Part shown: one piece after another, positions 10,792-19,108 of the stretch
How the letters are laid out: each line of letters starts with the position of its first letter
How positions within the stretch are numbered: position 1 is the stretch's first letter
Source: Paraphaeosphaeria minitans
Lineage: Eukaryota; Ascomycota; Dothideomycetes; Pleosporales; Didymosphaeriaceae
Direction: 5' to 3'
Assembly: GCA_015832175.1 (NCBI GenBank)
Contig: WJXW01000008.1
Span: 496,001-560,000, forward strand
DNA length: 64,000 bases
Program-made: the position numbers and the translations under genes
The notes under the pieces: generated by a model
The model's input: only the letters and a program-made list of their open reading frames with translations
The model's database searches: none
What the model was told of the DNA's origin: nothing

Positions 10792-11148
10792 GCCTGGGGC
10801 GTAAGGGGCGAATCTGGACTGGGTAACTCCGGCGCGAGTTTGAGCGCGCTCGAATCAATTATTACTGTAGTATAGACTTGAATACCACATGCATACCCCT
10901 TTTCCGTTCCATAGCGAGCCAGACGTTTGCACCAATACCCTTATCGATGAAACGGCGGAGGAAGAGGTAAGATTCCCATTTCTTCGTGGATGAACGTGCC
11001 AACGTGACCATTGGAACTATACACAAGTCGAGAGCGCTTCGACATCATCAAAAAGCCGCCCATTCGACCGTCCGTTTTAAACAACGGCTCCGCGACTCCA
11101 ACCCAACCCATCGTCACAACCCTCTTACTTCACGCCTCCCTCCGACCC
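10792..11148. other. Intergenic, 357 bp, ambiguous short open frames on both strands
   Basis: Short protein-like stretches occur on both strands here: a 50-codon minus-strand frame at about 11014-10865, and a plus-strand ATG at 10889 followed by a GTAAGA donor at 10967. None could be joined to a convincing gene, so none is called. Confidence 0.3.
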
Positions 11149-12309
11149 TCAGTCCCTTCTCCTATCTCTAGCATCCAGCGGCTTCCTTCCAATGATCCAC
11201 TTGTAGCTCGCGCACCACCCCTCCCTGATATTCCCAGAGCGATCTGTGCCCGACGCCCAATCCATAATCTCGCCCTTGCCCACCTCAATCATGCTCTGCA
11301 CCTCCTCCCTCGTCCAGTGGTCCTTATTCGCATCACCCCACATCGTAAGATACCTCAGCAGCATCGACTCCAGCATTTCCATAATACACACCAGATGCAT
11401 CTTGCCTATCGTCCGCTGCTCCTCGTCCTCGGGCCACTGCCCGATCGGCACGTTGATATATGTCTGCTTGATATTGGTAAACCCCGCGTCGTCGAGGTAC
11501 GTCGGGTGCATGTAGAAAGTGCCGACAGGGCGACCAGACTTGAATGCCGCCTGCATGACGCCGAGGTACAGGCGCGCGAGCGTCGGGAACGGGAAGTTGT
11601 CGACGCCGGCTTCGATATTGGGCAGGCTCATGTCGAAGTCGACGACCTCAATCCAGCCACCGGGATTCAGGTTCTTGTAGATCTCGTCATAGACGCCTTC
11701 CCAGTACGCGAAGACACCCTTCATGCCGCGCATGTAGATGAGGTCGAAGGGCTCGCTGAAGTGCCAACCCGGCTGGGCCTCGGGCTCTAGCACGTACGAC
11801 TCGTATGCGGAATCGGACGGCGTGTGGGGCTGGGAGGAGTCGCTGGTGGAGAGGGAGCCTTTGAAGCGCGAGGCTTTGGTCGCGGCAAGGGGTTCGCGGT
11901 TGGCGTAGTCGTGCGCCATGTCGTAGCGCTTGAGGCGCGCGGTCAGGTCGTCGAAGTCATCTTCTACACCCCACACGTCCAGGTCGTCGATTTCCCAGTT
12001 CACGCCTGTGCAGCCGACGCTTTCTTCTGTAGTTTCAATGTCCCAAACAGCCATGTCGACGCCAACGACATCGGCGTGGGGATATTGCCGGGCCATGGCG
12101 ACGGCCCAGTGTCCGGGTCCTGTGCCCAGGTCTAATATTCTTCTGGTAGCAGGTGTTACGATTGATGTTGTGAGTTTGCCTTTTAAAGCGTGTGTGTAGA
12201 TGCGGTGGTGTATAGCGAGGCGATCATTCTCTGCCTGGTCGCATGGCATGTAGTAACTATCGTTTCCATATTCCCGTCCATTCTCGTAGACAAATTCCAC
12301 ATCGTCAGA
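11149..12309 (-). CDS. LaeA-like SAM-dependent methyltransferase, 5' end unresolved
   Basis: Class I methyltransferase of the fungal LaeA-like group. The start of the conserved region reads VEFVYENGREYGNDSYYMPC. It is followed by the SAM-binding motif ILDLGTGPGHW, the acidic strand end VVGVDMA, and later FDLIYMRGMKGVFAYW and LNPGGWIEVVDFD. The main exon runs from about 12309 to the stop at 11149 (about 386 aa) and has no in-frame ATG before the conserved N-terminal block. Either a 5' exon joins at the acceptor ATTACAG (12316-12310), or the ATG at 12385, whose frame reads protein-like residues up to 12311, was once continuous and has been shifted by one base. LaeA relatives influence secondary metabolism and development; which paralogue this is cannot be told from the sequence. 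Confidence 0.8.
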   Translation of the reverse strand, partial: SDDVEFVYENGREYGNDSYYMPCDQAENDRLAIHHRIYTHALKGKLTTSIVTPATRRILDLGTGPGHWAVAMARQYPHADVVGVDMAVWDIETTEESVGCTGVNWEIDDLDVWGVEDDFDDLTARLKRYDMAHDYANREPLAATKASRFKGSLSTSDSSQPHTPSDSAYESYVLEPEAQPGWHFSEPFDLIYMRGMKGVFAYWEGVYDEIYKNLNPGGWIEVVDFDMSLPNIEAGVDNFPFPTLARLYLGVMQAAFKSGRPVGTFYMHPTYLDDAGFTNIKQTYINVPIGQWPEDEEQRTIGKMHLVCIMEMLESMLLRYLTMWGDANKDHWTREEVQSMIEVGKGEIMDWASGTDRSGNIREGWCASYKWIIGRKPLDARDRRRD

Positions 12310-12385
12310 CTGTAATGTCCGTGTCGAGCGTCTGCATGCCCAAGGCGGTCAGTATCGGATCGTCAATGATGAGGTTGCTAGTCAT

Positions 12386-14058
12386 TGCACGTGACAAGGG
12401 GACATGCTGCAGCAAGAGAATCAGAGAAAAGACCGAAAGAACTGGAGACTGCACACCCCGTCGACATCAACTCGAGAACAAAAGGAAGGTCGCGCCTTAC
12501 AAGGATTCGAGGGATGTGGAACTGTCAGAATCAGTCCTTGGGCGCTTGGGCGGTACGCCTATACGATCAGTCGCCGGATTTTCGGGTGGTGGCGGTTCCT
12601 CCTCCATGGTCCTGGGCCGCCGCAGGACCGGCAGAACGACACAATTTCTCAAGCGACCGGCAGGGCTTGCACTCGCCTCAATGTATACCAGCCAAGGTTC
12701 TCAGATTTTTGAGGCAATACTGTGGTTCTGGGATATTATGGTGCGTTACCTTCGGGAAGAAGGGGTGGGGGTAACTGTGTTGGTAGCTCGTTGGCGGTCT
12801 GTAGAGGGCTACCGGTAGTTGTGATTGGCGGCACAGGGTTGCAACCCAAGGATCCACCAAGGAGCAGCTGCAAGTCTCCGCAAGGCGAGTCGACTCCCGA
12901 TATAAAAACTCACAGAGGGCGGAGCTCTACGTCCAGGGAGGCTGGCGTGGTGGTGGTGGTGGATGGGCAGTGCTACGGTGATTTCTTCGGCACTAGGCTG
13001 CCCTGCGGATACGGTAGATATATGTTTGCCAGCAGCCAGCGTCGCTCAAGCGATTAGCAATATAACGTGCAGGAGCGAGCCAACGTTTCTGCGAGTGAGG
13101 AATCTGCTTGGTCCTGTTTCGAGCGGCTGGGCGAGAGCTGCAGCAGTGCGAGAGCCAGGACGGATGCGTAGGTAGGTAGGTACCCTCGGGCAGGAAGCAA
13201 ACAAAAAAGCGTTCGGCACACCAGGTCACAGCGTGCAGTAGTCAGCTACCAGGGCGCAGTGCAGCATTCCTCAAACGCAGGAGGAATGGACGAGTGTTGC
13301 GGCCGCTGACCTGGACTCCAAGCGCAATGTAGGTTTTGCGAGTGCCAATACGGTAGGTAATGCTTGGAGAAGAGGGGCGTTGGACCCAGGGTAGAAACGG
13401 TACGCATGCAGAGCTGGATGCAGGAAGAAAAGTTGGAGGAGCGACGGGTACATGAGGATTAGACAGATATTTGGAAGGATTCCAGAAGGCCTTAATGAGT
13501 GGGCCCGCTGCCCGGGTGCTTCGGTCTGATAGATTGTGTGTGGGAGCGAAGCCGATGACTTGGAAACAACGCCGCCGCGCGCGTGCATACGTTCACCATG
13601 TATCCATGTGTTTCTGAAACCCCGATGGTCGGTGCTTGACAGCTCGGGCAGGTATTCGATGTAGGAGGCTTTGCGCATGCGACACTTGGGGGCGGCGTAA
13701 CCATGAACTTGCCGCCGCCACCTGTTCGTTTGTGAAGGCGCCATGTCACAGGTGCAGAAGGCGCTTGGGATGAGCAATAACGAAGGGGGTCGTTGCTTCA
13801 CCTTGATGGTATAGCTCTTCTCCGTGCCGCAACACCAGGCCGCGTGTGCGACGCCGTGGTTGAGGATGTGCACTTCGTTACAGCCTCAGAATCTACCTTC
13901 GTGTACCATTGACCTTCCTCGTCTATCCTGAGAAGCACAGGGTATTTGGATTCATCTCGTTACTGTACATCTGCAGGATATGCCACAAAATACCCCTTCT
14001 TCATGACATCGCTCGTCCACGTTGCATGCCTAAGAACGCCGCTATTGGGAGCGCCTCC
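12386..14058. other. Intergenic, about 1.7 kb
   Basis: Between the methyltransferase and the 3' end of the GlyRS gene. It contains an AGGTAGGTAGGT-type run at 13169-13183. Long overlapping frames exist on both strands near 13271-13873, but their composition is not protein-like and they have no plausible start or intron structure. No gene is called. Confidence 0.4.
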
Positions 14059-16535
14059 TCAAGAGGGACCAACTCCTTCTTCCTGGCCCTCAAACTTGGG
14101 TAGTCGCTTGGAAATGTCTGCCCACTTCTCCCTACCGTCCACTAGGCCGGAAATAGCCGTGCAAATCTCATCCAGGCCGCCGCGCACCTGTTCAGTAGAG
14201 TCTCGGTCTCGTAAAGTGAAAGTGTTGTCTTTGACAGATTGGAACTGGAAAAGGTTAGTCTCGGTTAAATAGAACATGTTCTTCGGTCCGTCCACCATGG
14301 AGTAGCACAAAGTAAAAAGGGTTCTGAGAGAATACAGGGAAATACTTACGTCGATAGTGATGCCCAAGGGGGTGCCGAGCTCATCGTTACGGGAGTAACG
14401 TTTACCAATGGAGGCCCCAGAATCGTCCACTCGGCTGGAGACGCCGATGTCTTGAAGCTTGTTGCTCAGCTTGCGCACAAAGGGCTTGAAGTCGGCGTGC
14501 GAGCTCAGGGGTACGATCAGGACCTTGGTAGGAGCAACCGTAGGAGGGAAAGAGAGCACACCGCGCGCTTCATCCTGCTCACGCGTCCAATAAGAATGTT
14601 CGCACAATGCCTGTGTGCCTTGTCAGTGGATGCATTTGCGGAGGAGGGTCTAGCTATGTGTCGGATTATGGTGGCTACATGAGCACGCCAACTCTGGTTT
14701 TGAGACTCTGTGACGTTGAGTTGACTTACATAGAAAATTCGACCAATACCAAACGACGGCTCGATAACGTTGGGCGTGTACTCCCTCACGTTCTCCACTC
14801 GGGTTCGCTTCTCGATGGTGATCAGCTCCTTAGGCACTTCGACCTTGCCGTCACCGACACCAGGAACATTGATTGTGATCTTGCCATCCTTTTGCAAATC
14901 CAGTGACAACTTCTCGCGCAAATCCTGGGAGAGAGCTTCAATGGCAGCTTCCACGGTCTTTCCATCCTTCTTGAACTTGGGACCAAACTTCTTCTTGTCA
15001 AGGTCGCACTGCCATTCCTCAATCTTGAGAGGCTCCTTGCGGGGTTCTCGCACCACAAGAGGAGCACCAGTCTTCTTCATGTGAACAGATAGATCGTACG
15101 CGCTACGGTCGGCGCAGCCCACACATTCGATCCAGCCGTAGGAGGTCAACAGCTCAGCGTCCCAACAATCCGCCGCGTAATGGGCCATCTCGTTAGCCAT
15201 GTGCTGTCTGAAACGAATCTTCTTGGGGTCGACACCAATCTTGAGAAGGAAAAGCTGAATGCGCGCGAGGAAGTAGCCAAGAGTCTCGTTGTCGACAAGA
15301 CCAGTCTCGACAGCCTTGCCGATAGTTGTGGTCTCGACGTCAGCCTTGCCAGAAAGCTGCACTTCGCGGTTGAGAAGCTCAAGTTCGACGTCTTTGACCT
15401 CGTCGAAGTGAGGGTGCTTCTTGCCGCCCTCGGGATCCACGAAATGCTCGATTTCTGCCATCAAGAACTCTCGTACTCGTAGCAGGCCCTGGCGCGGGGA
15501 GATCTCGTTACGGAAAGACTTGCCGATGGATGCGGATGCGAAAGGCATTTGTTGCTGGTTAAATTCGAGGAGCTTTGCGAAGTTGAGGAACTGGCCCTGG
15601 GCGGTTTCTGGGCGCAGATAGCCGGACAGGTTGGAGGAGGGACCGATCGAGGTCTGGAACATGAGGTTGAATGCAACAGGAGGCGTGAGCTCGCTGTTGT
15701 TGGCGGGGTTTCGGATGTCGTACTTCTTTATGAGCAGACCGAGTTCTTCGCCGTTGTAGTTGTCGATCTTGTTGAGAACCTCCTTGTACTCGTCCCTGAC
15801 GCCATCGTCCAACTTGACTGCAGCAATGTTCTTGACCTTCTTCTTCTTCTTCTTCGGGTCTTCTTCTTCCACGTCGATTTTTTCGCCACGTGCCTCCTTG
15901 TCGCCCTTGATCCTCGCTTCGAGGACTTCCTCGACAAGATGGTCGGCGCGGAAGATCTCGCCGGTCTTGGGGTCTTTGCACATCCAATCGGCGAACTTGT
16001 CTACGTGGCCAGAGGTCTTGAGGACTTCGTGCGGGGTCAACATGGTGCAGTCCACTAGTTCATGTCAGATTGTGGGCTTCCAGAAGTGGCATGCACATCA
16101 CCTTCAAGCATGTTTTCCCTCAGCACAAAGTGTTTCCGCCACACGTCGATGATGTTGTTGGTCAAGGCACTGCCTGGAGGACCATAATCGTATAGGCCGG
16201 AAACACCACCATATATATCAAAAGATGGGGTGTAGAACATGCGCCGCTGTGCACTGTCAGTGTGACTCCCCCGCGCTGTCAGCTTCCGGCGTATTTACTC
16301 TCATTAGAGACTCGAGCGAGGCCCGGTCAAAGGCCTTACCCTTAAGGGTCGTCATTTCGGGCGCCATGTCGACGATCTGCTGCTTCCGCTTGGGAACTTG
16401 AAAGCGGTGGTGGGGCGGTGTTGTGGTGAAGCTGCGGGCGGAATAAACACAGCGAGGTGGGGTACTGGTAGTAAAAAAGGGTTCACGAAGAGAAGACAAG
16501 CAATTGGCGCGCAACGCTTTCGCGAGCGAGCGCAT
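14059..16535 (-). CDS. GRS1: Glycyl-tRNA synthetase, cytosolic and mitochondrial forms
   Basis: Class II enzyme that charges tRNA-Gly. Exons with the short start: 16367-16299, 16246-16102, 16054-14730, 14610-14350 and 14244-14059, totalling 1986 nt (661 aa). Junctions rebuild family sequence: LMR|RRMFYTPSFDIYGG, NMLE|VDCTMLTPHEVL, GRIFY|ALCEHSYWTREQ and GITID|FQSVKDNTF. Motifs include GSALTNNI, YLRPETAQGQF, FRNEISPRQGL and the anticodon-binding C-terminal domain (KVLIVPLS, GASIGKRYSRNDELGTP). An in-frame ATG at 16535, 56 codons upstream with no stop between, adds an Arg/Ser/Thr-rich, acid-poor leader (MRSLAKALRANCLSSLREPF...) typical of a mitochondrial presequence. One gene probably therefore makes both forms by alternative starts, as yeast GRS1 does from an upstream non-AUG codon. 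A Lys-rich insert (KKKKKK, about 15840-15855) lies in the catalytic region. Confidence 0.93.
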
Positions 16536-16785
16536 ACACACGATCTCCTCCTTTATAAGGAAGGAGAAAAGACTTAACAAAATACTGATACAATATATTA
16601 CAAGCTGATGCCGAACGCCTGCGCTGTGACTCTCCGACGCGGCGACTGATGCAAAACGCCAAGCACGGCGAAAAGAGCCGCCGCCGCTCGGGGACCCGCC
16701 AAAATTTCTGGGAAGTCGCGACGCAGCAGAACTCTGCCGCAACAGACACAAGTTGGAATTTGCAGGACGCCTTCTCAAGCAAAGT
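16536..16785. promoter_or_regulatory. Shared divergent promoter, GRS1 / RPF1
   Basis: Only 250 bp separate the long-form start of glycyl-tRNA synthetase from the RPF1 start, so both promoters overlap here. Co-regulation of a synthetase with a ribosome-biogenesis factor would be sensible (inference). No specific site is claimed. Confidence 0.4.
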
Positions 16786-18342
16786 ATGGTCTTCTCCAAG
16801 GAACCCCCGATGCAGGGCTTCAAGCCCAAAAACAAATTGCGCCGGCAGAGCGCACACCTCGCACAGAAAAAGTCGAAAGAAGCTGCGAAAAGAGATGAGC
16901 GATTCCGCAGAAAACGGGAAGAGGCCAAGAATCCCTCGCTCCGAGAAGAGCGCCAGCGCGTGAACCAGCCCGTCACCATCGAGGCCAAGCGAAAGTTCGA
17001 CACCGATATCGTAGGCGACGAGGAGGATGCTTTGAACTGGGCGATAGACGTGGAGCGTCTGGCGAAAAAGCGCAAGCTTGAGCAAGAGGCTGCTGAGCGG
17101 GGAGAGAATGTCGAGGAAAACGGCGAAGAGGGCTTGCTAGAGAAGCTGAAGAAGCGCGACGCAGAGGGCAATGAAGTAGAAGACGATAAGGACGAGGACG
17201 AGGACGAGGAGGCAGACAGCATGCTGGACTCGGAATCAGATGGTGAAGACGGCTTATCGGACGCAGAGGCTGCCTCATCACGGACGAATCGGAAAACGGA
17301 ACGAGCCGCAAGCCCTGCTATGTCTACCACGACCAACGCGACCGCTGCGACGAACCTCGACATCTCACCTGATTTCTTGAAACAAAAGTGCGTAGCGCCC
17401 GGATGAGATTTGGTTATGTTCGGAACATAGTCAAGACGTGCCACATTTCCTCCGCCCGAATTCTGCTGACTTATTGTCGCGCGTTTAGGTTCCCTGCCGT
17501 CTTCAACCCGGCAGAAACGCCAAAGCTACTAGTCACAACATCTATCAACTCAACCCTTCACAATGAGGCTGAGATCTTGGCCTCTTTTTTTCCAAATGCA
17601 AATTACGTTCGTCGTAGCGCGCATGCTCATGCGCACAAGTATTCTGTGCGCGAGATAGCCAAGTTCGCCAGCAATCGCGGATATACTGCCCTTGCTATCC
17701 TGATGGAGGCTCACCACGCGAAAGTTCCCGACGGTCTCGACATCGTGCTTCTACCAGAGGGTCCACACTTCCACTTTTCCATAAGCAATTGGGTCGAGGG
17801 AAAGAAGCTTCCCGGGCACGGCAAAGATCAGGGCTTCTATCCTGAGCTTGTTTTGAATGGTGAGTCGCCCAACCACAAGCGGTCAAATCTGCCACGCGAA
17901 ACGACGCGGTCTTTTATTCGCTTAGTTGACGCTTGAGCCAACTATCATAACCCACCTTCGAAACAACTACTGACTATGTATCATTGCAGGCTTCCGGACA
18001 CCCCTAGGTCTCTTGACAGCCCATCTTTGGCGCGGTCTTTTTCCAGCACAGCCCGAACTGCAAGGCCGTACTGCGGTGACGTTACACAACCAGCGAGATT
18101 ATATCTTCCTGCGCCGCCACAGATACGTGTTCCGCGAGAAGCGTGCAACGGAAAAACAAGTCCTGGATGCAAATGGAAAGCCTCTGAAGGGAGTGGAAGA
18201 CATCAGAGTTGGAATGCAGGAAATCGGGCCTAGAGCTACGCTCAAGTTGAGGCGAATCGATAGGGGCATACAATTCAAGAGTGGCCAAGAATGGCAATGG
18301 AAAGCGCATGCGGAGAAGGAGAGGACGCGCTTCAATATGTAG
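16786..18342 (+). CDS. RPF1: Ribosome production factor 1, Brix domain
   Basis: Nucleolar factor for 60S subunit assembly and pre-rRNA processing. Exons: 16786-17387, 17489-17859 and 17990-18342; 1326 nt, 441 aa. The first about 200 residues are basic then acidic (RRQSAHLAQKKSKEAAKRDE, later a DEDEDEDEE tract), with NLS-like KKRK. The Brix domain starts at about residue 210 (PKLLVTTSINST) and contains NANYVRR, YSVREIAKFA, LDIVLLPEGPHFHFSISNW, GFRTPLGLLTAHLW and NQRDYIFLRRHRYVF. Junctions give FLKQK|FPAVFNPAETPK and LVLN|GFRTPLG. A second in-frame ATG at 16810 (MQGFKPKNK) is an equally possible start and closer to other family members. The gene looks intact. Confidence 0.92.
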
Positions 18343-19108
18343 ATGGTTGGCAGGTACTGTATAGGGCTCGGAATACCACGGTTTCTGCAATATATTCGAG
18401 ACTTCCTGGTGCCGCTCCAATGTGTTCTACAAAGGTGACACGTCACTTGGATGTTCTGATACTTTTTTTCATACATGCTGACGCTGACAAATGTTGAAGT
18501 ACGTCATTGTCTGTGGCGGCCCAAAAGAATGGCATTCCGAACGACTCTGAGACAGCGCAGGTCGCACACTATTCATCGTTCGTACCTTTTCCGACTCCTC
18601 AGCAACTCAAGTGCGTCGAAATGCGGCCCACCCTCTCTACTCTGCCATGGCATCGTTGTTCCACACATGGTCTGGTCATTATTAGATGTGACAATGGCAG
18701 CGTTTAAACTTTTCATAATCTAATAAATCCTGCTATAACACAAGGTTGTTATAGTAATTCAAGGGGTTGAGACTTTCAGTGTAGTAAGTTTCTGGAAAAA
18801 TAAAGTATAAACTAGAAATGTACTTTAGTTAGTTAGCCACTGTAGGGTCAAAAGAAATAGAGTGTTACTAGAGACAAAAATATGCATACAACGCTAGAAG
18901 CATCCCTATATATATATCCTTCCCACCATATTCGTGACGACGTGTCCTCTAACTAATAGGGTATCCTTTCAGACGCCAAATAATTGTACCATAAAAACAT
19001 GTTCGCGACCTGCTATGAGACAATGCAGAACGTCTCACAGAATGCAACGCCCCTATTAACAAAGCAGAGAGTTAGCATGCGCACGTTCAAAAGCTGCACT
19101 CTGCGTAT
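18343..19108. other. Intergenic, 766 bp, AT-rich in its second half
   Basis: Convergent 3' region between RPF1 and the MINDY-type gene. From about 18700 to 18950 the sequence is clearly AT-rich. A small perfect hairpin (CTATAAC...GTTATAG) lies at 18732-18754. I see no gene. Confidence 0.4.

Noticed and set aside
11011..11790. 259-codon plus-strand frame
   Set aside because: It is antisense to the LaeA-like methyltransferase, whose motifs are clear; its His/Leu/Pro-rich content is typical of a shadow.
13271..13873. 200-codon minus-strand frame
   Set aside because: Composition is rich in Cys, His and Arg without any domain, and overlapping frames of similar length exist, so it is probably chance.
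16257..17444. Long minus-strand frame of 395 codons
   Set aside because: Most of it lies antisense to RPF1 and is Ser/Arg-rich shadow sequence. Only its last part (from 16535) is real, as the leader and first exon of GRS1.
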